Origin: an uncultured Bacteroidota bacterium
Lineage (GTDB): Bacteria; Bacteroidota; Bacteroidia; Chitinophagales; Chitinophagaceae
DNA length: 5,657 nucleotides
Assembly: GCA_903905685.1 (NCBI GenBank)
Contig: CAIVHI010000344.1
Span: 1-5,657 of the forward strand
Reading direction: 5' to 3'
A model generated the notes under the pieces. The model was not told the origin of the DNA and ran no database searches. It saw only the letters and a list, made by a program, of their open reading frames with translations. The position numbers and the translations under genes were made by a program. Of this stretch, positions 1 through 5,657 are shown one piece after another (position 1 is the stretch's first letter; each line of letters opens with the position of its first letter).

Positions 1-129
1 GGGCTGTGGAACAGCCGGCCTAACGGAATCAACCGCACCATCGGGCCCGGTCATGGGCGCACCCGTCATCCGTATCACCATACCCGCACCGTTCCCGTCC
101 GTAGGGCTGTGCATCGATTCCCTTTTCAT
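1..129 (-). CDS. Possible N-terminal fragment of a leftward gene, product unknown
   Basis: From an ATG at 129 the minus strand stays open for 43 codons to the window edge, so any gene here is cut off. The visible start reads MKRESMHSPTDGNGAGMVIR and continues rich in Gly, Pro, Met and Asp. It has no signal peptide, membrane segment or motif that I recognise. The main support is indirect: a promoter of exact Bacteroidota consensus lies about 120 bp upstream and points this way. Against it, there is no Shine-Dalgarno sequence before 129, other frames are also open in this GC-rich stretch, and 43 codons is too short for a codon-use argument. The same frame is open back to a stop at 241, so an earlier non-ATG start cannot be excluded. 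No function is assigned. Confidence 0.3.
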   Translation of the reverse strand, partial: MKRESMHSPTDGNGAGMVIRMTGAPMTGPDGAVDSVRPAVPQP

Positions 130-175
130 GATTGCATGTTTTCGTGTTACGAAATGGGGTAAGTCCAGTCCCAAC

Positions 176-232
176 CTTCCACCGTAAATGCGAATGATTG
201 CCCGATTTGGGTGGAAGCCCACCGGAGCTTCC
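176..232 (-). promoter_or_regulatory. Leader with mutually exclusive hairpins
   Basis: Three inverted repeats share bases inside the predicted leftward leader. Positions 176-183 (CTTCCACC) match 210-217 (GGTGGAAG), 8 bp with a 26-nt loop. Positions 210-214 match 219-223, 5 bp with a 4-nt loop. Positions 213-218 (GGAAGC) match 227-232 (GCTTCC), 6 bp with an 8-nt loop. All three use bases within 210-218, so they cannot form together. That is the layout of an attenuator or switch, but no known riboswitch class is recognised, no run of Us follows any stem, and stems this short can arise by chance. Confidence 0.25.
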
Positions 233-248
233 CAACGAAGTTATTTAA

Positions 249-279
249 CAAAATTATGGAAGTTGCTTTTATTTTCAAA
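249..279 (-). promoter_or_regulatory. Bacteroidota-type promoter, leftward
   Basis: Read on the minus strand, this is TTTG (279-276), a 19-bp spacer, then TAATTTTG (256-249). It matches the Bacteroidota housekeeping consensus of TTTG at -33 and TAnnTTTG at -7 at every fixed position, with the usual spacing. Transcription would start near 242-245, giving a leader of about 110 nt before the possible gene starting at 129. The surrounding 240-300 is strongly AT-rich, as promoters often are. The match is seen directly; activity is inferred. Confidence 0.6.
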
Positions 280-455
280 ATGATTTTTTTTGATAATAAC
301 GCGGAAAAAACCCGGCTGCAACCGTTAAAGGGCTCCCAGTTCGGCTCATATTCATGGCACGGAATGCCAGCCCGCCGCCACTGTTGGTAGCAGGGATTGT
401 AAAAATCAATCCTCCCACACCCCAACTTTTAACACCCGCCAAACCGCCTTCGCCG
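280..455. other. Upstream non-coding stretch, no gene seen
   Basis: No reading frame here has a protein I can recognise. An upstream in-frame ATG at 354 would add 39 residues, rich in Pro and small residues, to the response regulator. Those residues lie before the normal receiver-domain beginning and are not expected in the family, so this is treated as untranslated or intergenic. The stretch around 280-310 is very AT-rich. The rest is moderately GC-rich and has no strong hairpin that I found. Confidence 0.5.
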
Positions 456-463
456 TATATTTG
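456..463 (+). promoter_or_regulatory. Possible -7 promoter box of the response regulator
   Basis: TATATTTG matches the Bacteroidota -7 consensus TAnnTTTG at all fixed positions and ends 7 bases before the ATG at 471. If it is used, transcription would start at about 467-470, so the message would have almost no leader. No TTTG sits at the usual 17-23 bp upstream, which weakens the call. Confidence 0.3.
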
Positions 464-470
464 GCTTACC

Positions 471-1634
471 ATGCAGCAGACCATCCTGATTATCGACGAC
501 GAAAGGGCCATCCGCAACATCCTTAGCGAAATCCTCACTACAGAGGGCTTCCTCACCGACACCGCTGCCGACGGCGCCGAGGGGGTGAAGAAGGTAAAGG
601 AGAACAACTACGACTGCATTTTGTGCGATATCAAGATGCCGAAGGTGGACGGCATGGAGGTGCTTGCCGTGGCACGTGCCGAAAAACCGGAAACACCGTT
701 CATCGTCATATCGGGTCACGGCAACATAGAAACCGCTGTTGATGCGGTTAAAAAGGGGGCATTCGACTATATCTCGAAGCCGCCCGATTTGAACCGTCTG
801 CTCATCACCATCAGGAATGCCATGGATAAGAAGCTGCTGGTGACGGAAACCAAGCAACTGCGCAAGCGCATAGCGCGGGGGGCAGAGATGATTGGGGAAA
901 GCGAGGGCATGATGCGCATCAAGGAAACGATTGCGAAAGTGGCGCCCACCGATGCCCGCATCCTGATTACCGGCGAAAACGGGGTAGGGAAGGAACTGGT
1001 AGCCCGCCGCATTCACGAACTGAGCCACCGCAGCTCGGGGCCGCTGGTGGAGGTGAACTGCGCCGCAATTCCGTCGGAACTGATTGAAAGCGAGTTGTTT
1101 GGGCACGAAAAGGGGTCGTTCACATCGGCCATCAAGCAGCGCATCGGCAAGTTTGAGCAGGCTTCGGGCGGCACGTTGTTCCTCGACGAGATAGGCGATA
1201 TGAGCCTGGATGCACAGGCTAAAATGCTGCGCGCCTTGCAGGAGGGCAAAATAACCCGGGTGGGTGGCGAGAAGGAAATCAAGGTGGACGTGCGCATAGT
1301 GGCGGCTACCAACAAAAACCTGCTGGAAGAGGTGGAAGCCAAGAAATTCCGCCTCGACCTTTACCACCGCCTCAGCGTGATATTGATACAGGTGCCGCCG
1401 TTGAATGCCCGTAGGGAGGATATCCCCACGCTCATCGGCCATTTCCTAAAAGACATATGCGAGGAATACAAACAGCCTATCAAGGAAATAGAGCCCGAAG
1501 CCACATTGGCCCTGCAAAACTATAACTGGACAGGCAACATTCGCGAGCTCCGCAATGTGGTGGAACGCTTGGTCATCCTATCGGATAAAGCCATCACGCG
1601 CAAGGATGTAGACCAATACATCATTATGAAATAA
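471..1634 (+). CDS. Sigma-54-type response regulator (receiver plus AAA+), no DNA-binding domain
   Basis: This 387-residue protein should receive phosphate from a histidine kinase and use ATP to remodel sigma-54 RNA polymerase in the cytoplasm. The receiver domain (about 1-120) has acidic residues D9 and D10, phosphoacceptor D53 in CDIKMP, switch S81 and K103. The AAA+ domain (about 138-365) has Walker A GENGVGKE (168-175), Walker B GGTLFLDE (233-240), arginine-finger candidates R294 and R300, and sensor II GNIREL (355-360, R358). The sigma-54 contact loop at 215-220 reads GSFTSA where most relatives have GAFTGA. NtrC-like proteins usually run about 440-480 residues and end in a Fis-type helix-turn-helix. 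This one stops about 27 residues after sensor II with no such domain. I recall closely similar short forms as common in Bacteroidota, so it is probably intact. The ATG at 471 is chosen because the receiver fold begins at once (QQTILIIDDE). No kinase gene is in the window, and the target promoters are unknown. Confidence 0.93.
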   Translation: MQQTILIIDDERAIRNILSEILTTEGFLTDTAADGAEGVKKVKENNYDCILCDIKMPKVDGMEVLAVARAEKPETPFIVISGHGNIETAVDAVKKGAFDYISKPPDLNRLLITIRNAMDKKLLVTETKQLRKRIARGAEMIGESEGMMRIKETIAKVAPTDARILITGENGVGKELVARRIHELSHRSSGPLVEVNCAAIPSELIESELFGHEKGSFTSAIKQRIGKFEQASGGTLFLDEIGDMSLDAQAKMLRALQEGKITRVGGEKEIKVDVRIVAATNKNLLEEVEAKKFRLDLYHRLSVILIQVPPLNARREDIPTLIGHFLKDICEEYKQPIKEIEPEATLALQNYNWTGNIRELRNVVERLVILSDKAITRKDVDQYIIMK

Positions 1635-1636
1635 AC

Positions 1637-1663
1637 GTTGGAGGCCGTCAATGCGCCTCCAAC
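1637..1663. terminator. Hairpin between convergent genes, possible bidirectional terminator
   Basis: GTTGGAGGC (1637-1645) and GCCTCCAAC (1655-1663) form a perfect 9-bp stem with a 9-nt loop. The stem begins 3 bases after the regulator stop and takes in the last polA codons (Trp-Leu-Glu-Ala), with the polA stop in the loop. Leaving the hairpin leftward, the transcript reads GTTTATTTC, a modest U-rich tail that suits polA termination. Rightward there is no U-run, so termination of the regulator message here is less certain. Confidence 0.5.
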
Positions 1664-4500
1664 CAATTGTTGCCCGAGCCGGTTTCCACCTTTACCGGTA
1701 CGCCGTTTTTCAGGGGCATGGCTTGTTCCATGCCGTCTACCACGAGTTGTCGCACTTCTTCGGTTTCGTCCATCGGCACGTCGAACAACAGTTCGTCATG
1801 CACCTGCAAAATCATTTTCGATTTCAACTGCCTATGTTTCAATTCGTTGTGGATGTTGATCATGGCAAGCTTTATCATGTCGGCAGCGGTGCCCTGTATG
1901 GGCATGTTGATGGCGTTGCGCTCGGCATAGCCGCGCACGGTTTGGTTGGCGCTGTAGATGTCGCGCAACTGCCGCTTGCGGCCCATAAGGGTCTGCACGT
2001 AGCCGTGCTGCTTGGCAAACGCTATGGAGTCGTCCATATAGCCCTTGATGGAGGGATACTCGCGGAAATAGTTGTCGATAATGCCTTTGGCCTCGGTTCG
2101 GCTGATACCCAGGTTTTCCGCAAGGCCGAACGCCGACTGCCCATAGATGATGCCGAAGTTGACGGCCTTGGCGGCACGGCGCATGGTGGAGGTCACATCG
2201 GCCTCCTCGATGCCATAAACCTTGGCTGCCGTAGCCGTGTGGATGTCCTTATTGTCTTTGAAAGCCTGAATCATGGCGGTATCGCCACTTATGGCCGCCA
2301 CAATGCGCAGCTCTATTTGGGAATAGTCGGCCGACAGGATATGGAAGCCATTACCCCGAGATATGAACGCTTTGCGGATTTCCTTGCCGCGGTCGGTGCG
2401 GATGGGGATGTTTTGGAGGTTGGGATTGTTGCTGCTCAACCTGCCCGTAACCGCCACTGCCTGATTGAAGCTGGTGTGCAGCCTGCCGGTGCGCGGGTTC
2501 ACGAGGTCGGGCAGGGCATCTACATACGTGCTTTTCAGCTTGGTAAGTTCGCGGTAGGTCAATATTTCCTCAACAATGGGGTGGCGGTGGCGCAGCTTGG
2601 CGAGTATGTCCTCACCCGTGGCATATTGGCCCGTCTTGGTTTTTTTGGCACCCGCATCTATCTTCATGATTTCGAACAGCACCCTTCCCAACTGTTGGGG
2701 TGACGCGATGTTGAATTGAGAGCCCGCATGGCCATGAATGGTGGCCTCGGTGAGGCGGATATCTTTCTCCAGCAATGCCGAATACTCCTTCAAAAAGGCG
2801 GTGTCGAGCCCAACGCCTTCATATTCAATGTCGGTGAGCACCTGCACCAGCGGGTTTTCCACCCGTTGCAGCACCTCCTCCAAATTGTCGGCCAGCACCT
2901 TGGGGGCCAGTACCTGCTTCAGCTGCAAGGTTACATCGGCATCCTCGGCGGCATAGTCCTTCACAATATCCAGCGACACATCGCGCATCGTGATTTGGTC
3001 CTTGCCCTTCTTGCCGATGAGCGTCTCGATAGATACGGGGGAATAGTGCAGGAACTTCTCGCTCAGGGCATCCATGCTGCGCTTGCCGTCGGGTTCCACC
3101 ACGTAGTGGGCAAGCATGGTGTCGTATACCTTGCCGCGCAGGGCAAAGCCATACCACTTCAGCATAATCATATCGTACTTGATGTTCTGCCCCACCCATA
3201 GTACACCTTCCTGTTCAAAAACCGGGCGGAAAACCTCCACCATTGCCGTTGCAGCAGCCCTGTCGGCAGGTATGGCAACGTAGTAGGCTTCGCAGGGAGT
3301 ATAGCAAAAGCTCATCCCCACCAAGTCGGCAAGGTTGGGGTCTATGCCGGTGGTCTCGGTATCGAAGGCGATTTCCGTTTTACCCATCAGCGTTACAGCC
3401 AGCTCCCGCGCTTCATCGGCAGTGGTGATGAGCGTGTATTTGTGGTTGGTGTCGTGAATGGTTTTGAGGACTAAAGGAGTGGCGTCGGGCTCATCGGGTG
3501 TTGGGGGTGGAAATAACGGTGCAGCCGTTTGTTCGGCGGGTTTCTTGCGGGGAATGGCTTGCTCGCCACCCGAAAATAAATCGGTTTGGCGCACGGTGGG
3601 GCGTTCGGGAACGCTCGTCACGGGGTCTTCGCCCAAGATGCGCTTGCCCAGGGTGCGGAACTCCAATTCGTCGAAAACCGCCTTCAATGCCTCTCGGTCG
3701 ATGGCCTTCACCCTGAAATCCTCCTCATGAAACGGTACCGGCACATCGGTAATGATGGTGGCCAGCTTTTTCGACATCAACGCAGAGTCCTTTCCCTTGC
3801 GTACTTTTTCACCTATTGCACCCTTGATGGCATCGGCATTGGCCAACACGTTTTCGAGGGTGTCAAATTCGGCGAGCAGCTTGGCGGCCGTCTTCTCGCC
3901 CACGCCGGGAATGCCGGGAATGTTGTCGGCCTGGTCTCCCATGAGCCCAAGCATGTCTATCACTTGGTCTACCCGCTTGATACCCCATTTGGCGCATACT
4001 TCGTCGGGTCCGAGGATTTCCTCCTTGTTGCCGAAGGAAGGCGGCTTATACATAAAAACGTTTTCGCGCACAATTTGGCCGTAGTCTTTATCGGGTGTCA
4101 CCATGAATACCTGGTAACCCAATTCTGCCGCCTCTAAAGCCAAGGTGCCTATGATGTCGTCGGCCTCGAAGCCGTCCAGTTCCAAGCATGGCAAGTTGAA
4201 GCCGCGCACGATGCGCTTGATGTCGGGCAGGGCCGCTATCAGGTCTTCCGGGGTTTCCTGGCGATTGGCTTTGTACCCTTCAAAGTCGGTATGCCGCTCG
4301 GTAGGTGCGGCGGTATCGAACACCACGGCCAAGTGGGTAGGCCCCTCCTTGCCTATGAGGTCGAGGAGGGTGGAGGTAAACCCGAATTGGGCATTGGTAT
4401 TGCGCCCCTTGCTCGTGATGCGCGGACTACGAATCATGGCATAGTAAGCACGGTAGATGAGTGCCAGCGCATCCAGCAAAAACAGCTTTTTTTCCTGCAT
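1648..4500 (-). CDS. polA: DNA polymerase I, full length with 5' nuclease and proofreading
   Basis: This 950-residue protein fills gaps and removes RNA primers during replication and repair. The 5' nuclease domain (about 1-290) keeps its metal ligands, including D10, D62, EADD (112-115), TPDKD (135-139) and the helix-hairpin-helix region GDQADNIPGIPGVGEKTA (188-205). A Pro-rich linker of about 55 residues follows. The 3'-5' exonuclease domain (about 345-545) looks active: Exo I FDTETTG (D380, E382), Exo II N439 and D443, Exo III Y516 and D520. Many bacterial Pol I proteins have lost these residues. The polymerase domain has motif A DYSQIELR (D725), motif B RRAAKAVNFGIIYG with K778, F782 and Y786, and motif C QVHDELL (D902). 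Phe at 782 is the ordinary residue of cellular Pol I, unlike the Tyr of T7-type enzymes. Length is close to the 928 of E. coli. The start MQEKKLFLLDALALIYRAYY fits the family; no Shine-Dalgarno sequence precedes it. A TTTG and a TACCTTTA lie just upstream but only 12 bp apart, so no promoter is called. Confidence 0.98.
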   Translation of the reverse strand: MQEKKLFLLDALALIYRAYYAMIRSPRITSKGRNTNAQFGFTSTLLDLIGKEGPTHLAVVFDTAAPTERHTDFEGYKANRQETPEDLIAALPDIKRIVRGFNLPCLELDGFEADDIIGTLALEAAELGYQVFMVTPDKDYGQIVRENVFMYKPPSFGNKEEILGPDEVCAKWGIKRVDQVIDMLGLMGDQADNIPGIPGVGEKTAAKLLAEFDTLENVLANADAIKGAIGEKVRKGKDSALMSKKLATIITDVPVPFHEEDFRVKAIDREALKAVFDELEFRTLGKRILGEDPVTSVPERPTVRQTDLFSGGEQAIPRKKPAEQTAAPLFPPPTPDEPDATPLVLKTIHDTNHKYTLITTADEARELAVTLMGKTEIAFDTETTGIDPNLADLVGMSFCYTPCEAYYVAIPADRAAATAMVEVFRPVFEQEGVLWVGQNIKYDMIMLKWYGFALRGKVYDTMLAHYVVEPDGKRSMDALSEKFLHYSPVSIETLIGKKGKDQITMRDVSLDIVKDYAAEDADVTLQLKQVLAPKVLADNLEEVLQRVENPLVQVLTDIEYEGVGLDTAFLKEYSALLEKDIRLTEATIHGHAGSQFNIASPQQLGRVLFEIMKIDAGAKKTKTGQYATGEDILAKLRHRHPIVEEILTYRELTKLKSTYVDALPDLVNPRTGRLHTSFNQAVAVTGRLSSNNPNLQNIPIRTDRGKEIRKAFISRGNGFHILSADYSQIELRIVAAISGDTAMIQAFKDNKDIHTATAAKVYGIEEADVTSTMRRAAKAVNFGIIYGQSAFGLAENLGISRTEAKGIIDNYFREYPSIKGYMDDSIAFAKQHGYVQTLMGRKRQLRDIYSANQTVRGYAERNAINMPIQGTAADMIKLAMINIHNELKHRQLKSKMILQVHDELLFDVPMDETEEVRQLVVDGMEQAMPLKNGVPVKVETGSGNNWLEAH

Positions 4501-4559
4501 AACGATAAAGGTAAGTCAAGCCCGACAAAAAAAGGAATGAGTGTAATAGGTTTTTTGGA

Positions 4560-4589
4560 GCCCAACCCACCCTCAGAATAGAGTTGGGC
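4560..4589. repeat. Inverted repeat GCCCAAC/GTTGGGC
   Basis: A perfect 7-bp stem (4560-4566 with 4583-4589) encloses a 16-nt loop, in the gap upstream of both polA and the small rightward gene. No T-run follows on either strand in its own reading direction (the leftward transcript would continue with As), so it is not called a terminator. It shares its core CCAAC/GTTGG with the next stem-loop. Confidence 0.45.
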
Positions 4590-4611
4590 GGGAGCGAGCA
4601 GCATCCTGGAT

Positions 4612-4649
4612 TTGCCAACATGGAAACAGCATTTCTTAAGTGTTGGCAA
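4612..4649. repeat. Inverted repeat TTGCCAACA/TGTTGGCAA
   Basis: A perfect 9-bp stem (4612-4620 with 4641-4649) encloses a 20-nt loop, 23 bases after the previous inverted repeat. The arms are palindromic enough for an operator or a stem-loop. It lies upstream of the likely promoter of the gene starting at 4744, so it could bind a regulator of that gene, but nothing in the sequence proves this. Confidence 0.45.
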
Positions 4650-4696
4650 CAAGCAGATTGTGGGACGGGCACGTTTACGAATGTTGATAACTCCTG

Positions 4697-4728
4697 TTTT
4701 CGGGTTAGCCGCATACCACATAAATTTA
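4697..4728 (+). promoter_or_regulatory. Possible promoter of the 105-residue protein gene
   Basis: TTTT (4697-4700), a 20-bp spacer and TAAATTTA (4721-4728) resemble TTTG / TAnnTTTG with one mismatch in each box. The predicted start near 4732-4735 would give a leader of 9-18 nt, depending on whether the ATG at 4744 or at 4750 is used. Confidence 0.35.
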
Positions 4729-4743
4729 CCGGCAATAAAATAG

Positions 4744-5061
4744 ATGCATATGAGGGGAAGGAAAGTGTATGACCTGCTGACTGCCGACGAGACGCCGCAA
4801 GAGCCCACCCGCAAAGGGCGCAACCAGCACCTGGTAGACCTGCGGAACGAGTGCATGGTGGCGCGTTTTTACTACTTCAGCGTGTTTTCGAAAAAGTGCT
4901 ATGAAGACATCCTGAACCGCCTTTCCGAAGAATTCTTCCTCACCCAGCAAACCATCGTCAACGTGCTGCAAGACAATGCCGATGCCGTGGGCAAGCACCG
5001 CAAGGAAGCCACAACCCTTTACCACTTGCGCGCCAAATGGCCGCACTTGAAGTGGTGGTGA
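4744..5061 (+). CDS. Small basic protein with possible helix-turn-helix, function unknown
   Basis: This 105-residue protein has no signal peptide or membrane segment and is probably cytoplasmic. The first 30 residues are polar and basic (RGRK, RKGR). From 34 comes RNECMVARFYYFSVFSKK, then a predicted helical stretch EDILNRLSEEFFLTQQTIVNVLQD (54-77) whose spacing resembles a helix-turn-helix, and a tail ending KWPHLKWW. I remember small Bacteroidota proteins of this general build (RNE, aromatic-rich helix, LSEEFF, closing W-P-aromatic-W) left as hypothetical and often near mobile or accessory genes. That is memory, not a search result. The start could be the ATG at 4744 or the one at 4750 (MRGRKVYD); neither has a Shine-Dalgarno sequence. 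The gene converges on a restriction endonuclease gene 59 bp away and may belong to the same accessory segment. Codon use is GC-rich, closer to polA than to the endonuclease. Confidence 0.7.
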   Translation: MHMRGRKVYDLLTADETPQEPTRKGRNQHLVDLRNECMVARFYYFSVFSKKCYEDILNRLSEEFFLTQQTIVNVLQDNADAVGKHRKEATTLYHLRAKWPHLKWW

Positions 5062-5120
5062 GGCGAGGGGTGGACATAACCAAATTGGAAATCTCTTCGA
5101 TTGTTGGAAAGCGGCCGGTG

Positions 5121-5657
5121 CTAATAGGCTCCCAAGAATTTGTGGCCGTTAAAATGAATCAAGTGGTCTGCATTGTCGGCAATCCAAACTTCGGTTTCCC
5201 ATGCAATTTTCGATGCCCATTTCCGGAATACGTTTTTCGATGGAAACGCAGTGACAAATATTAATTCTGCTGTGCAGTCTTTCAGGAGTTGTTTCAGTTC
5301 GTGAACCCTTATTTCACTCATTGGCCCGGAACTATGGACTGCTTCAATTAGATACAACCAATTATTCTTCTTACTGTAGGCTATAATGTCAGGCAACTCA
5401 TCGTGCGACAATTCGAAGAAATTAAGTTTTCGTAACTCCTCTTTGTCGATGTGTAGCGCTTTGTTGGAAGTATCACCAATATATAACACTTCACAATCAC
5501 TTCCGAAGCGAGGAAGAAAGTGCTCAACTATTTCCTTCTGTAAAACGTTGTGTTCGCCAAGCGACAACTCAAGGGGCTTACCACCAGGCAGCGTGACCGG
5601 AATCTTTTGTATCTCTCGTTTTCTGGAAAGGATTTCCGCCAGGCTGGGCTTATTTGA
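5121..5657 (-). CDS. BsuBI/PstI-family type II restriction endonuclease, C-terminal part
   Basis: The frame is open from the right edge to a TAG at 5121, giving the last 178 residues of a longer protein; BsuBI and PstI are about 316-326 residues. Family hallmarks in order, counted from the window edge, are ELPDIIAY (87-94), NNWLYLIEAVHSSGP (98-112), LIFVTAFP (132-139), IAWETEVWIA (151-160) and DHLIHFNGHKFLG (164-176). Known members cut CTGCAG, and the fold has been predicted to be PD-(D/E)xK-like, with P89-D90 and E105 as candidate active-site residues. The usual Lys two after the Glu is Val107 here. The N-terminal recognition part and start codon lie beyond the window; the TTG at 5567 would cut into the catalytic domain and is not a credible start. 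The DNA is AT-rich compared with polA, which suggests horizontal acquisition. A partner adenine methyltransferase is not visible and is expected to the right. No frameshift is seen in the visible part. Confidence 0.9.
   Translation of the reverse strand, partial: SNKPSLAEILSRKREIQKIPVTLPGGKPLELSLGEHNVLQKEIVEHFLPRFGSDCEVLYIGDTSNKALHIDKEELRKLNFFELSHDELPDIIAYSKKNNWLYLIEAVHSSGPMSEIRVHELKQLLKDCTAELIFVTAFPSKNVFRKWASKIAWETEVWIADNADHLIHFNGHKFLGAY

Noticed and set aside
2..16. Hairpin GGCTGT-GGA-ACAGCC at the left edge
   Set aside because: A 6-bp stem with no T-run on either strand; it may lie inside coding sequence cut by the window and cannot be called a terminator.
147..425. Leftward open frame of 92 codons upstream of the regulator
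   Set aside because: It would begin at TTG, has no recognisable family, and the exact-consensus promoter lies in its middle.
354..470. N-terminal extension of the response regulator from ATG 354
   Set aside because: The 39 added residues are Pro-rich, lie before the normal first strand of the receiver fold, and include the likely promoter box.
429..1442. Leftward open frame of 337 codons opposite the response regulator
   Set aside because: The plus strand encodes a receiver and AAA+ domain with all expected motifs; the opposite frame is a by-product of GC-rich codon use.
1651..2703. Long rightward open frame of 350 codons inside polA
   Set aside because: It lies wholly antisense to conserved polymerase motifs, has a His/Val/Gly-rich composition typical of an antisense shadow, and resembles no known family.
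4701..4715. GTTAGCC resembling an integron attC core (GTTRRRY)
   Set aside because: No paired RYYYAAC core with the right arrangement, no integrase and no cassette array; a 7-base match is expected by chance.
1..5657. Absence of the CTGCAG site as a sign of restriction avoidance
   Set aside because: I saw no CTGCAG on reading through, but only about 1.4 would be expected by chance in this length, so absence means little.
1..5657. tRNA, rRNA or CRISPR array
   Set aside because: No cloverleaf with a TTCGAATC-type arm, no rRNA-like segment and no regularly spaced direct repeats were seen.

Overview
The window looks like a piece of a Bacteroidota chromosome, probably from the Chitinophagia/Sphingobacteriia side. 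Three things suggest this: a 387-residue sigma-54-type response regulator of the short form familiar in that phylum, a DNA polymerase I with a typical Bacteroidota N-terminus, and promoter-like sequences that follow the phylum's TTTG / TAnnTTTG rule instead of the E. coli -35/-10 rule. No gene start here has a convincing Shine-Dalgarno sequence, which also fits. This placement is an inference from protein and promoter style.

Layout from left to right. Positions 1-129 may hold the N-terminal end of a leftward gene that runs off the window. It is weakly supported as coding, but an exact TTTG-N19-TAnnTTTG promoter (249-279) points into it through a leader of about 110 nt containing competing hairpins. 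Positions 280-470 show no convincing gene. A rightward response regulator with receiver and AAA+ domains (471-1634) follows. It lacks the C-terminal DNA-binding helix-turn-helix of NtrC-type proteins, and its sigma-54 contact loop reads GSFTSA instead of GAFTGA. Thirteen bases after its stop comes the end of a leftward, full-length polA (4500-1648). A 9-bp-stem hairpin at the junction could end transcription from both sides.

Right of polA the character changes. A 243-bp non-coding gap holds two stem-loops built from the same CCAAC/GTTGG words. It is followed by a rightward 105-residue protein of unknown function with a possible helix-turn-helix (4744-5061). Facing it is the C-terminal 178 residues of a leftward type II restriction endonuclease of the BsuBI/PstI family (5657-5121), whose start lies beyond the window. 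The endonuclease gene is clearly AT-richer than polA, so the boundary between core chromosome and accessory DNA probably falls in 4501-5120. The partner methyltransferase is not in the window and would be expected to the right.

The core genes do not form one pathway. polA (replication and repair) and the response regulator (signalling to sigma-54 RNA polymerase) are simply convergent neighbours. The most interesting parts are the regulator without a DNA-binding domain, the restriction gene with its uncharacterised small neighbour, and the structured leader behind the left-hand promoter.
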